From positions 65,155,674-65,219,673 of the forward strand of contig NC_092350.1 of NCBI RefSeq assembly GCF_963676685.1: a stretch of DNA of 64,000 bases, read 5' to 3'. The translations under genes and the position numbers were made by a program. The notes under the pieces are model-generated. The model saw only the letters and a program-made list of their open reading frames with translations, made no database searches and was not told the DNA's origin. The stretch comes from Mytilus edulis (lineage: Eukaryota > Mollusca > Bivalvia > Mytilida > Mytilidae). Shown piece after piece: positions 12,286 to 24,079 of this stretch (position 1 is its first letter; each line of letters starts with the position of its first letter).

Positions 12286-12539
12286 ATGTATGATCATATT
12301 TAAACCTTTGTTCATTACTATTTAGTTGTCTGCATTTAACTGAGTATGTTTACTGTAAAGTGCTAATAACATGAGGGGGAATCAATGGTTCAACAATCTT
12401 CCGTTTTCTTGTTTTGTCGAGTCATTTAAAATATGTTTTTTTTTCAACAACATTGCATTTATGTTTGTGCTGATGAGATACAAAACACATCACCATCGTT
12501 ATGATGAAAAGAACAAAAAATAGATACGAGAAAATAAAT

Positions 12540-15500
12540 ATACATTATTGTGTTCTTTAATAGCAACACAAATGTTCCATCAAAACTCTTTTAGGCAAAC
12601 GACTACATTTATAATATAAAGCAGAAGACGCAGTATTTCATCAAACCTGTTATCATGAATTTCGTCCCCAAGACAACACTATGGAACCAATTATCATGTA
12701 AAAGGTGGTGTTAGGTCAGTGACTGTATCTCAGAGGTGAAAGTATGGTCCGTGACATATAATATATTATAACGATTATATGTAGCTTTACTACATGTATG
12801 TGCTATTGTGAATGTGTTTACTGTAGTATATTTTTGTCTAAAGTAAATGTATAGTATAGTGTTCATATAGGCAGGCCGTAAGACCTCATGTATACATTTC
12901 TTTGTAACCGTTATTGCAGAATATGCTTATTCGTTCACACTCAGCTCTGCGAAATTATACAACTTGTAGTAGATGTGTGTTTGAGAAAGTAAAAAATGTG
13001 TGAAAAGCAGTAAAATCAGAGTGTATTAGTATGACATTCAAACCTTAATTTTTTTTAAATAAGAAAGCTTACACGAGAACTATGCTTAAATGATAAAGCA
13101 AGGGCTTCAGACAAGGCGGAAACATATGTCCATACACAGTCGCTGATGAAATCATGTGTATGTTGTGGAAATGATTCTGTTCATTGACTGCGACTATACA
13201 TTAAAATAAAACATTTATGAAACAAAACAGCTCAAATGTTATTGACTGGTGAATGCTAGTTAAATATGACTTTAAATATGACTTTAAATAAGACACAACT
13301 AAGTCATGTAAGAGGGGGTTTCATTTCATTTGTCATTGATAGCACATTTGCGTTTGAATTTCTCAATTGAATTTGTAATAATGTAGTATTGAATATGTTT
13401 GACAGATTTCCTCGAGATAAGAAATAAAAACGAATATTCGTATCGATGTTCTGACTGTTCTTATTTGGAGTTCATCTTAAAAATATCTAAAAAAAATATG
13501 CATATATGTAGTATAAAAATATGAATATACACAATATATTGTCCAACGTGTGCATCTCCTATCAAAACAACATGTTTGACAACCTTATCATCAGGAATAT
13601 TGTTTCTTTTCGTCCTTATCCCCACAAAAATGCAGCTTGGGTCAACCATATGTCAATCTTACACAATGTACCAATGCTTCTGGAAATGCAATGTATAACA
13701 TTGAAAACTATTTTTCAACAATTTTCAGCGGATGAATTATGAAAAAATTTACAATCTTATATATATGTTTTATTTAATCAACATTAACCATACTGTAGTG
13801 TTGTATTTATAGTGTAGGGACGAAAGCAAAAACGTGTATTATCGTTTTCCATTTTCGTACAGATTCATATATATATCGGCGATAACATGCTTGTGCAGTA
13901 AAGAAGGGAGTTGATATGCTTTTTTTTTATTATTAAATATCCGCACCCGATTGTTAAGGAATTTCTTTTAAGTTATCAAAAAGATAATAGGAGATTTACT
14001 TTAAAGATAATAACGATGATCTCCTCAATGTTGATAAAGTGGTCGAAGTATAAAAAAGGGGGGATAGATATAGGCAATCCAGTGAAAGCATATTTGTGCG
14101 TTTTATAATAACTGGTCATATATTTATTATATTGTGAAGTAGTGTATATACTATAAGTTTTACAAACAAAACAATATTGTTAGGGCAATGACTTGTTGTA
14201 AGTATCTAAAACAAAATATTTGTCCTTCCTTTGACCTTTTACATACACTGGTTGTAGGACAGATGTTGACATTTGTTAGTGCACTTACACACGTTTTATT
14301 TACTACATTCTTCGGTTATAACTTATTGTAACGTGATTGGTTGATGTCCTGTCAAACGTATGAATGACACTATTTTGTCTTAAATTATATGAATATTCAT
14401 TACAATTTGTTATTTACTGTAATCAAAATGTTGTGTTGAACATGTTGAATAGAAAATTGTATTTTTAATAAATTTAGATACGCTTCAACATTGCACAAAT
14501 ATCAAGTTATTGTAGAAATTGTTAAAATCGGTGAAAATAATAAAAGTTTCAAATCTCATAAGCGGTACAACCAAATCAAATAAAATTGGGAAAACATTGA
14601 AAAACATTATGCAGGTAGACAAGTTAAAAAAACTCATTTCTCACTGATTTACCAATACGATCTGTGTTTCAGCTTACTAGCAACATATTTTCACGATTGT
14701 CGATCTCCATATAATACATGTAATAATTAAACCTAATTTGACTTATATTTGTCTTTGGCGTAATTTCTGCCATCAAATTTGTAATGCAAGTCAGGTTAAT
14801 AATATTGTTTTTCTGTATAATTTAATTTTTGATTTTTTTTAATTCAAATTTTATGATATGAACTAGCAATGGACCTATCAATGTTCAGCACACTAGACGC
14901 ATCAATGATAGTTTTAAGATCATTATAACAAGCATATCGTTTGTTGATGTGGTTTTCGTTTCTAGTTTATTTTAAATAAAGAATACCGTTGGGTTTCCTG
15001 TTTGAATGGTTTTATACTAGTTATTTTTGGACCTTTAATAACTTCCTGTTCGGTGTGAGCCAAGGTTCAGTGTTTAATACCGCACTTTAGCCTAAAATGA
15101 TTTACCTTTTACAAATTGTGACATGGATGGAGAGTTGTCTCATTGGTTCTGATACCACATATTCTTATTTCTATGAATAGAAAAATGAAAAAAAAAATGA
15201 ATTAAAAGGTCAACGGAGCAATATGCAAAGTTAGTTGAAGGGAAATATATCACATGACTGATCAAACAAAATGCAGCGAAAAAGAAAAAAATATATAGAA
15301 GTTCTTCTCAGCCATATCAATTGTTAGCGGCATAACACCAACCATGAATCGAGATTGATCCATACACAAATATTCTGTTGTATGCTTAAAATAAAGGACA
15401 CAAATCATAACTAGTTTAATGGTGTTCACTTGTTTTCCGGGGTTATCATATGCGCCACAGACTGTTGTTTTCCGGTATGTAGCTTTAACAACGACATTGC

Positions 15501-15660
15501 AAGGACAGTTTATTTTTAAATATTGGACTGCAAATAGTTTTGGATTGTATGACGTATTATATCATTTGAAAGAAAAACACAATTACGACATGTACAAATG
15601 GTTTACGATTACAAATTATGACGACTAATACGTTAATTGTCGTTTATATGTTTACAGTCA
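12540..15660. repeat. Segmental duplication, copy B
   Basis: Collinear counterpart of 1-3215. It lies directly upstream of alternative first exon 1a. Within it, at 15000-15175, a reversed R2 repeat is present that copy A lacks. 12286-12539 holds nothing recognisable. Confidence 0.75.
15000..15175 (-). repeat. Dispersed repeat R2
   Basis: Reverse-oriented relative of the blocks at 27640-27825 and 28475-28665, with 'GAGCCAAGGTTCAGTGTT' and 'GGAGAGTTGTCTCATTGG'. R2 shares its terminal 'gagacaactc' segment with R1 but has a different body. Confidence 0.55.
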
Positions 15661-15710
15661 TATTTGACAACAATTTATGTCTTGTTTTTGATTTAATCTA
15701 CTTCACTGCA

Positions 15711-15718
15711 TATAAAAA
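15711..15718 (+). promoter_or_regulatory. TATA box, exon 1a
   Basis: TATAAAAA, 92 bp upstream of the exon 1a ATG. The following 'AGACATATGATTC' aligns with the sequence after the TATA boxes at 18626 and 20651 (AGACGTCCGATAC and AGACGTTTGATAG), so the element is conserved across duplicates. Confidence 0.55.
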
Positions 15719-15802
15719 GACATATGATTCGTAAATTTTACATCTAAATCCAACGTTGTTAGTATAGCTTACTTGATAACATAGTAAACAGATAATTCGA
15801 TA

Positions 15803-15893
15803 ATGTTTATTGAATGTTTTCTGATTTTCCTACAAATATTGCATCAGTCATTTTGTGAATCTTCAAGTTGCAAACTGCCTACTGAATATTTGG
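15803..15893 (+). CDS. Gene 1 alternative first exon 1a (leader peptide)
   Basis: ATG at 15803, 30 codons plus one base, ending at a donor gtatgt. The peptide has a hydrophobic stretch (residues 2-13) and then SFCESSSCK, which is identical to residues 17-25 of exon 1b. It ends in the same phase (one base, G) as exon 1b, so it can splice to exon 2 at 21237 and form the same GAT codon. The leader looks like a cleavable signal peptide or a short signal anchor. Using it would give a 368-residue product. It could also be a leftover of a lost duplicate gene; no further exons lie between here and 20726. Confidence 0.65.
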
Positions 15894-18053
15894 GTATGTA
15901 ATACGTTATCATTGTTTCGATTATTATAATTATTTATGAGATCTTTTTTTTAACCATTTAAGCGAGAGTAGTTGATTGATGTTCAAATCAATTAAATAAA
16001 AAAAGATACAAAGCAAGCTACAAAAAATCCAATCCTCTTTCATAAAGTGCATTGAATTTAATATCCATTAATGAAGCAAATGTGCCGTCCTATATACATA
16101 ACAAAACGATTTTCTATTTTCATTCTAAGAATGTCGATAAATAAAAAAGAAAAAAAGGTCTCACTTTTTATCTTTTATTTTCTTTTTTGTTTGCATATTT
16201 TTCTTATCATTTGCATTTGGTTGGGTTGAGAGTTGTCTCATTGGCACTCATATCACCTCTTATATCTACATAGGCAGAAGAATGAGATTTTGTAGATGAA
16301 GGTGTCATACGTACAAAGGCAAGGAAACAGAATGAAAAGAACGATTCATATCCCGAACAGTTTTGAGTCATTGGGGGTTACAAAAATATGTCAAGCTAAG
16401 TCGAAAAACAAATCAGTGGGGAAAGGCGACTAAAGGTTTCAGACCTCCAATTAAAAACCCCTATCTGTTCAACCAAATTTTGCAATTTTCACAGCTTTCT
16501 AAATATTTTACCTCAAGTTTAACTTCATTGAAACCAGGTTTATCCTGAATTGGACATATATCACCTTACTACATGTTTAAAATCTTCTAAGAAATTATTG
16601 CCTTTGAGAAAATAACTACTCAAAAAAAAAGAAACCTGGTTTTCTGGAAATCTTAAATTAGTATACTATGTAGCGCATTAATCCTGAATTTTTAATGGCA
16701 ACTCATAGACAAGGGATTTTTTGCTAAAATGGTCTAGATGTATTTCTCTTTCACCAAAGCTGTATTTCTGCAAGTTTGTTGGTTAGTTTAAGTAAACAAT
16801 CACATCAAAAGCACTATTTTGTCAGAGTAGGGCTACTTTTACATACGTTCTAAATTTTAGAGGGTAATTGGTGGTCTGACACATAAAAGAGGATCTTGAT
16901 CTGCATATAAGCTAACCAGTGATTGTGGAAGCATGTATGATGCATGCCGAAGACGGTTTTGTAAGACAAATAAAACGTATTGATCTTACATGTTTGTAAT
17001 ATTAAGTTACTCTTTTCTTCAAGTATACATCACACAATTTTGTGTGAATAACTTAATAATAAACTATATATAAAATTAATTATTAGCCATGTTTTCGTGA
17101 TATCAAGTAGCTTTAATGTTGTTTCATTCTTGAGATGAAACCTGCTTTGTAAGAAAAGATGCAATCTTAACATGTCTTTTTGCGTAAACAGTTATCATCT
17201 TCAGCAATTGGTTAGGCCAAAATAAACCCGAATGGTCCAAACTTGGTGTACTTGGTTATGCTAAGCAGAGAGACAGCTAATCGTTAAGCTTTTTTTAACA
17301 GAAAATGCGTCACGTCTCACTATATGTATATATGAGACAAGCATGATTGTACTTAGTCGTTTTTTTCTTTCTTAAAAACTGTTACGATATCAGATAAATA
17401 GATAAATGAGTGGTGTGAGCAATTTCTTCAATATGACATGACAAGAACAAGTTACTAGTATATTTGACAAAATCAAATGTGTCCTGCTTAGTAAGTACTA
17501 AAGACGTCACAGTTAGACCATCTCATTTCAGCGTACAAAACAACGCACTGCAGCGTATCTAACAACAAATAAGTGTCACAATGTCACCATTGCACTTCAG
17601 CCAGTTAACCAACGCACTTCAGCGAGGAACATCGTACTTCAGCGTGACCATCGCGGTTCGGAGTACCATCACGGTTCCGAGTCCTGCATATTTATTTCAT
17701 GTTGTATTACAAAAAATAAATGATTCACAGTTATTTGAAATAACTGATGGCAAATACAAATGCAATTATTTGTGTGACCAAAAAAAAGCTAACACAATGT
17801 AAGCATTTTTTTCTTCTGATTTTTAGCAAATGTTACGTCCCGTTATCGAACAAGCTATTCTGATGTTCAGAAAGAAGTAAAAAGGTATTGACGATGTCTG
17901 ATTTTCATTTAATTGATGGATTTAATTTAACTCACAAAATGTTTAAATATATTCACCCTTAGAATATTCAAATGTTGTTCATCTAGAGGCACGATGGCAA
18001 ACACCAGTGCAAAGCCAAAAAAAGTATAGAAAAATAATCAAAATATATATTGA
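15894..18053. other. Intergenic / first intron of isoform a
   Basis: No exon recognised. A partial R1/R2 terminal segment lies at 16205-16270 ('GAGAGTTGTCTCATTGGCAC'). 17521-17690 contains repeated CTTCAGCG-like words (see findings). 18054-18350 is AT-rich, with nothing recognised. Confidence 0.5.
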
Positions 18054-18419
18054 AATAAATGAATAGTTGGGTACACGATATAAGATGTTGTATCAGGTCA
18101 AATATCAATAGGTACAGTTTTTATATAAATGGTAGTATGTGTCATACTGTATATGCGAAATATAAAATTCTAGGCAATATAATAAATGTACGTTCTCATA
18201 GCATGATACATTTATGTTTTCCCTTGCATGTATCGATGTTCTACACATAAAACAAACATGTAATAATTGCAAACTGTGTATGATGCTTACATTCTTGTGC
18301 AAGTTACTATATACTCATTTATTTCAAAAAAGTATAAATTTGTATTATGCATAGTTTTCAATTGATTAACGAAATTATTTTCAAAAACATCGGAAAATCA
18401 GTTACTTTTACTTAACTAT

Positions 18420-18668
18420 AAAAACGACATTACACTATTTGTTTATATAGATGCTCAACTGCAAACAGTTTTGGTAAATACATATATATCATTTAATCAC
18501 TACATCATGTTCATATAAAAACACATTTACAAATGTTTTTTACGATTAAAACGTATGTCGACTTATGCAGTCATTGTCTTTTATCTATGGTTTGTGTTTA
18601 ATTTATCTACTTTACCGGAAACGGTTATATAAAGACGTCCGATACGGAAAGATCAATATCGTAATCAA
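18420..18668 (+). pseudogene. Third promoter copy of gene 1, first exon lost
   Basis: 18430-18600 aligns with 15490-15660. TATATAAAGACGTCCGATAC at 18626-18645 aligns with TATATAAAGACGTTTGATAG at 20651-20670. The alignment runs on to about 18668 and then stops where a retroelement tail begins, about where the ATG would be. No matching leader exon appears after the insertion. Confidence 0.55.
18626..18633 (+). promoter_or_regulatory. TATA box of disrupted promoter copy
   Basis: TATATAAA in the same context as the exon 1b promoter, now orphaned. Confidence 0.45.
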
Positions 18669-18678
18669 CCAGTATCAT

Positions 18679-19064
18679 TAAAAGAGGGACACAAGATACC
18701 AGAGGGACAGTCAAACTCATACATCGAAAATATACTGACAACGCCATGGCTAAAATTGAAAAAGGACAAACAGACAAACAATATTACAAATGACACAACA
18801 TAGAACACTAAAGAATAAACAACACGTACCCCACCAAAAACCAAGGGTGATCTCAGGTGCTCCGGAAGGGTAAGCAGATCCTGCTCCACATGTGGCACCC
18901 GTCGTGTTGCTTATGAGATAAACAAAATCCGGTAAATAGTCTAACTCGTTAGGTTACATTTATGAAACGGAAGGGGATTGTAGTTACGACGTAAGGAACA
19001 TATCCGATATCATTTGTGAAACAGTTATTCCATAACGGTCAACCAACTCGTGATGGCGTCCGTG
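18679..19064 (-). mobile_element. 3' tail of endonuclease-less Penelope-like element
   Basis: Nearly the same sequence as 33256-33640. It ends with 'AAAGAGGGAC' (element 3' end) and contains 'GGTGCTCCGGAAGGGTAAG', 'CACATGTGGCACCCGTCG' and the codons of the RT C-terminus near 19020-19064. 5'-truncated copy. Confidence 0.8.
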
Positions 19065-19654
19065 GTGGCATTAATGATCACTTTACAGTTACAGTTAGGT
19101 AACTTGGTGTGTATTTTCCGAAACGACTTGATATGTGAATACAAATTAGTATATCACTGTTGTTTTTAGTTAACATGTTTGTATACAGTATGCATGTATG
19201 TTCCTTTTATCAAATTATATTTGAACATTATATTTTGGGTTAAGTGTTAATAACATAAACGGTATCAATTTTTCCACACTTTTCAGATTTGCTCGAGGCT
19301 AACATGTTTCAAAATTTAAAGATTATTAAAAGGATGAAGAGCTACAAACAAAAATGATTATATGATATTAACGTATATAACAATAAATTATTAAGATATA
19401 CGACCATATTTAACAATAAATTATTAAGATATAAGACCGTATTTAACATATATTTATCTTTGCTTAAATTGTTCAAGCCTATTTTCATCAAAGTGCAAGC
19501 TAAATCCAGATTTAATAAAGTGCAATTTAATCTTATTATCGTTTTGTAATAATTATGGTTTGCAAGGACAATCAATTGACCTCGATATGAGCTCAGATTG
19601 AATAGTTAAATTATGATTTTGAAAATATTTCCTCAATACATAATAGTTTTCAAA
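19065..19654. other. No gene recognised
   Basis: AT-rich. A short tandem duplication at about 19378-19445 repeats 'aacaataaattattaagata'. Nothing else stands out. Confidence 0.5.
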
Positions 19655-19800
19655 AGTACCAAGACTATAGTTTAGTACGCTAGACGCTCGTTTCGTCTAC
19701 ATATGACTCATCAGTGACGCTCATATCAAAATAGTTATAAAGCCAAACAAGTACAAAGTTGAAAAGCATTGAGGATCCAAAATTCTAAAAGGTATATGAA
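19655..19800 (-). mobile_element. Retrozyme-like repeat, copy 1
   Basis: A single monomer of a ~170-bp dispersed repeat whose - strand starts or ends in a type I hammerhead (19674-19727). Body words 'AAGCCAAACAAGTACAAAG' and 'GCATTGAGGATCCAAAATTC' recur in the other four copies (24080, 25056, 30758, 33201). No ORF. Confidence 0.7.
19674..19727 (-). ncRNA. Type I hammerhead ribozyme
   Basis: Reading the - strand: GCGTCA, then CTGATGA, stem II GTC-loop-GAC, GAAA, a short stem III ACG/CGT, the cleavage dinucleotide UC, then TAGCG, which pairs with CGTCA as stem I with one A-C mismatch. All core bases (C3-A9, G12-A14, A15.1-U16.1, C17) are present. Short stem III is typical of hammerheads that work best as dimers or with loop contacts. 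Confidence 0.7.
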
Positions 19801-20640
19801 GGACAACATGAGAAAATAATAGTGAAGGTCAATGGAGCAATATAAGTCAATAAAATTGAGGAAATAATGTAAACTATTGGAAATAGAGAATTTAAGGCGA
19901 GGTTTTCATTTATACATGTTATTCTAAATTACGACGTGTTGAGTGTCATAATACTACCAAATCTAATTCTGACATATTGTAAATATAAGGTATGTAGCTG
20001 TTTCTAAAATTTCAATAAATAATTTTGTATGTTTGATCATTCCTCTAAAATCTCAAAAATGAATGCATGCAATAATTTGTGAACATGCTGAAGTGACTGT
20101 AAGATAAATATTAAAAAAAAACACAACAAAATGATGAACAATAGTCTGCTTGTATATTTGTCACTCAATTATATGGTTGGCAGAATGAAATCATCCGGAA
20201 ACTGAGATTGATTTAGAAATAATTCACCTACATACACTTAAAGACGTTTACCATTACTATATGATGGTTTTAAATGTTTAATGAAATTATCTATAACAAC
20301 ATCGGACAATTGTTTTCCTGTACATGTATTTTGGTAGTACAACAACATTTCAGTGACCTTTTCTGTAATAAGTGTAAACAATTGTGGGTAAAAGGAAATA
20401 CTTCATTATTCTATACGAATACATAGCTACACGTGGTTTATTTTGATTTAAGATATATGGGAATAATGCGTGAATTTTTTCAAGCAGTCATGTTTGAATG
20501 CTATTGATGTCCTGTATTTTTACTTTATGTCAATAGATACAGATCAAACGTATGATACGACAAGATCAACATGTGAAATCGACATTATTATTATTTCTCA
20601 CGTTGTAGCGAACGATATTTTTGTGTAATATAGTTAACTA
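19801..20640. other. Upstream region of exon 1b
   Basis: 20280-20640 resembles 18360-18620 and 15430-15690 in patches ('AACATCGGACAATTG', 'GTTTTCCTGTACATG'), i.e. another diverged copy of the promoter-proximal module. No exon recognised. Confidence 0.4.
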
Positions 20641-20650
20641 TTATCATGAT

Positions 20651-20658
20651 TATATAAA
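20651..20658 (+). promoter_or_regulatory. TATA box, exon 1b
   Basis: TATATAAA, 68 bp (box end) upstream of the exon 1b ATG, in a context conserved with 18626 and 15711. Confidence 0.6.
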
Positions 20659-20725
20659 GACGTTTGATAGGAAAAGAGTAACATCTTAATCCAATACAGT
20701 TTAACAAAGTAAAAAACATATTTCG

Positions 20726-20819
20726 ATGATGTCAATTATATTTTATCTGGTATGCAATCTGATATTTCACCGGTCATTTTGCGAATCTTCCAGTTGCAAA
20801 TGGCCTCATGCGTTTTTAG
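20726..20819 (+). CDS. Gene 1 alternative first exon 1b (leader peptide)
   Basis: Two ATGs (20726, 20729) begin a 31-codon leader plus one base, ending at donor gtatgt. Residues 3-14 are hydrophobic, followed by SFCESSSCK shared with exon 1a. The last base G joins AT at 21237 to give Asp32. This is the first exon nearest to the rest of the gene and has the better TATA context, so I take it as the default start. It probably directs the protein to the secretory pathway; whether it is cleaved or stays as an anchor is unclear. Confidence 0.75.
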
Positions 20820-21236
20820 GTATGTACAACTTTAATTTATTTTCAATTGGTATAATTAATCTTAAATTGCTATTTAGTCGACAGTAGCTCAAATCTCGGA
20901 AATCGATTAAAAGGAGACAAGAATAAGCTAACACAAACATAACAATAAATAAACTTATTGATGAAATTATTTTCCTCTGATGATGCACATGTGCTCTGTT
21001 ATATATAATGTCAACCTCATCATACATATATAAGCTTGGGATATAATGTCAATACAAAACTTACAAAATAAGAGTTCCTTTTTTTTCAAATTAACACTTT
21101 GTTTTTATTTTACATTAATTATTTTTCTCATAAAGTATTAAATTTATAATGTAGGCCTTGTCATATACTATAAATCAAACACTTGTGATCATTTATATGA
21201 AAACAATTACTATATAACGTATCATAATCTTTTTAG

Positions 21237-21463
21237 ATGGACGTAAGTCTTTAAACAGAACTATACTTGAATGGACAACATTGGAAACATTATTTCCTTT
21301 CATGCGAAATGGACACTACAAACCAAACTGTAGGCCCATACAACGAATAGCTATCATTGTACCATACCGTGAAAGGGAAACTCAGTTAAAAATATTCTTT
21401 CTAAACGTAGTTCCATTACTATATCGACAACAACTAGAATTCGATATTTATGTTGTAGAGCAG
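21237..21463 (+). CDS. Gene 1 exon 2, start of GT7 catalytic domain
   Basis: Acceptor tttttag before 21237 and donor gtatat after 21463; 75 codons plus two leading bases. The exon encodes residues 33-107. It contains NGHYKPNC (56-63) and IAIIVPYRERETQL (69-82), which match the family's 'GGHYxPxxC...VAIIIPFRNRExHL' start, and ends in the IYVVEQ strand. The segment forms the UDP-binding edge of the nucleotide-sugar fold in this family. Confidence 0.9.
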
Positions 21464-22460
21464 GTATATATATACTTTAAAGAGTAATGTCAAACAAGAT
21501 AAATATAAAATATGTTTCGACATGTGCATTATTTGCATTCGTATACCCAATGTATTACATTCTTCATCAAAATTTTACAGCAGTTTGATGAAAAATAAAA
21601 ATTGAAATACACGTAAATATTTGTCCAACTAAATGTTTCGATTCGATTCAATTTGTAAGCAATTTTTAAGCACAACTGTTGGAATCTTTCGTGTTGGTCA
21701 GTGGTGGAGTCCCCGGAGAAAACCACCGATCTTTGAAAGAAAAAACTGACAACCCTAGTCAACTGTTATTGGAGTCGAGTCCACCCTCGGGAGTTGGGTT
21801 CGAACTCACAACCTTAGTGTTGACTGGCTACTGATTACAGAGGTTACTACTTAGACCTCTCGACCACCGACTCCCTCCTGTATGTATTCAAAATATAGAT
21901 GCTATTTTGGCGAAAACACTTTGAAATTAATTCAGATCTAAAATATGCATTTTTTTAAATACATTTTTAAACTGAAAAGGAAAACTATTCAAAACTACAT
22001 TGAACTGAATATAGTCTTGTGAACAAAGGAAGAAACTGAATTCAATCACACTATCATACATTTGTTTTGATATAAAAAAAAAAAAACAACAACAACAATA
22101 TATTGGTTACGTAAGCATTCACAATATCATACGTATGTTTTGATATAAAGAAAATTAATATGATGGTGACGTAACCAATCGGGAAGTGAACATATTCTTG
22201 TGAAGGTATGTTAATTAAATGATTACCTGTTATAGCATCGTTTGTATTTTTGAAGAACGAAATATGCATTGTGAGATCATTGAATGTTTGTAAACAATAT
22301 GTATATATATATATACACACGTTTTACCATAATTGTTCTTCTATTACAGTTTACGTTATAAATGTATAGCTAATTATAATTATCTAACGAATTCGGGAAT
22401 TATTTTTAATATAACATAATACGGCCTATTAAATGTTTTTATTATTTCCTTTTTGTTTAG
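21464..22460. other. Gene 1 intron 2
   Basis: Contains a reversed tRNA-derived SINE (21680-21878), an AC/AT-rich simple tract at 22070-22105, and a TA run near 22300-22315. No other feature seen. Confidence 0.6.
21680..21878 (-). mobile_element. tRNA-derived SINE
   Basis: - strand begins 'GAGTCGGTGGTCGAGAGGTC' (box A region), followed by box B 'GTGAGTTCGAACCCA', and a body with 'TGTCAGTTTTTT' and 'TTTCTCCGGGGACTCC'. Same family as 31446-31720 and 46310-46525. Confidence 0.75.
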
Positions 22461-22648
22461 GTTGGCGGACGACTGTTTAACAAAGGTGCACTTATCAACA
22501 CTGGATTTTTACAATCAAAAATAGATCATTCTTACGACTGCTACGTTATTCATGATGTTGATATATTGCCGGAAGACGATCGTAACTATTACACATGTGG
22601 AGAAAATCCCCGACACCTAGCTGTATTAGTACAGCAGTTCGGATATAG
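22461..22648 (+). CDS. Gene 1 exon 3, donor-site motif
   Basis: Acceptor tgtttag and donor gtacgt; 62 codons plus two bases (residues 108-169 and part of 170). FNKGALINTGF (113-123) matches the family FNRAkLLNvGF segment, and HDVDILPEDDRNYY (138-151) matches the DVDxxPExDxNxY metal/UDP-sugar site, with Asp139 and Asp141. PRHLAV (157-162) follows as in the family. Confidence 0.92.
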
Positions 22649-23693
22649 GTACGTTTATTTATTAAATCATAGCTTGTTATTTGAGAAGACTTTTCCTGTA
22701 AAAAAATTAATTACTGTTATTTTATAAGTATAGAGGAAATCCAGATAACTATCTTCCCTTTGCTATAATGAAGCATTAGTCGGTGTACAGTGGTAACTTG
22801 TTTATTTCTTTTTGCGTGATATATTGACTATCAATTGTTCTACCGGAAGTCATTTGTAAAGATATGCTCTAAAATTTTAACTTCGCACAGTACGTCTCTC
22901 CCTCTCATTGTAATTTCCAAGACCTTTGAATGATAATTACATAGTAATGTGGATGGAAAGAACTTTAAAATATGTGACTGAAATAAAGGCATTAAATACA
23001 TATAATTAGATTGAGTGAATGTTTCAATTTTGTAATGGTATAGGGTGAACCTTCCCTCAATGACTGTAATTTTTAAACAGCTTGAATTGAGCATGCCTAC
23101 CATTTTTTTTTAATTCTTTGCCGAAATATAATGTATGAACTTATTTGTTCACAGTATTTAATGGAAACGAGGCAAATTATATCTGAGGGACATTCAAACT
23201 AGAAAATAAACTGACAACCCCATGGCTAAAAACAAAATAGACCAACAGAAAAACAATAGCACACAAAACGCAATCAGGAAAACTAAAGACTTCAAAACAC
23301 GAACCCCACTTCAAACCGCGGATGATCTCACATAAAGGATCAACATGCATTACTCTTTCACCAACCGACATCGACTGTTTTGTGAACATTAGTCTTTAAT
23401 TCGTTTACGAATAGATTGAAGCTCAATACCATAATCATGATAATTAAAGTAAAATCACATATATTCAATCCTAAAATATGCACATTCATTCAATTTGAAA
23501 ACGAATAGAAACGGATGTAAAAATAATCAAATTTATGAACTGGAACTCGTTTAACTTCTCTTAGAAAGAGTTCCATTTATATTGTGTCATTTCAACTCGG
23601 TTTGAACATATTCAGCATGCATTATTAATTGTGTTATGAACGATAAGGAGAAATGTGTCAAGCAGCATCTTATCTTATATATCATGTTTGCAG
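22649..23693. other. Gene 1 intron 3
   Basis: Contains a diverged reversed 3' tail of the endonuclease-less Penelope-like element (23160-23395). Otherwise AT-rich, with nothing recognised. Confidence 0.55.
23160..23395 (-). mobile_element. Diverged 3' tail of endonuclease-less Penelope-like element
   Basis: Shares 'CTGACAACCCCATGGCTAAA', 'AAAACTAAAGACTTCAAAAC' and 'GATGATCTCA' in order with 33290-33430, but is more diverged and shortened. Confidence 0.55.
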
Positions 23694-23816
23694 GTTACAT
23701 TATCCTGAATATGTTGGTGGTATTCTTGCTCTTACTTCAACACAAATGGAAAATATGAATGGATTTTCAAACCTGTATAATGGATGGGGTTTTGAAGACG
23801 ATGATTTTTATAGACG
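23694..23816 (+). CDS. Gene 1 exon 4, GWGxEDDD motif
   Basis: Acceptor ttgcag and donor gtttgt; 40 codons flanked by split codons (Arg170, Arg211). Encodes YVGGILALTSTQM and NGFSNLYNGWGFEDDDF (192-208). The family's acceptor/catalytic loop is WGWGGEDDD; here the first Trp is Asn199 and the second Gly is Phe203, while E204-D207 are kept. The donor is GTTTGT, slightly off consensus. Confidence 0.92.
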
Positions 23817-24079
23817 GTTTGTATGGTCCTTATCTAAATTTATGTGAGCCTGTTAATCTCACAATTTAATTGTCATGATTGTTGGTTAGTTTTATAGAAT
23901 TATGAAAGGAACTGTTACATACTTTAGTTTAAACTTACCAACATATATGACCATATGAACAGACCAATTACTTTAGAAGTATTCTTGACCGAATATCAGT
24001 CGAACATCAAACAATCGACTGTAAATGATGAGCCTCCCTAGGTGCGCTGCTATCAAAATAAATACTAAGCTTAGTCAAA

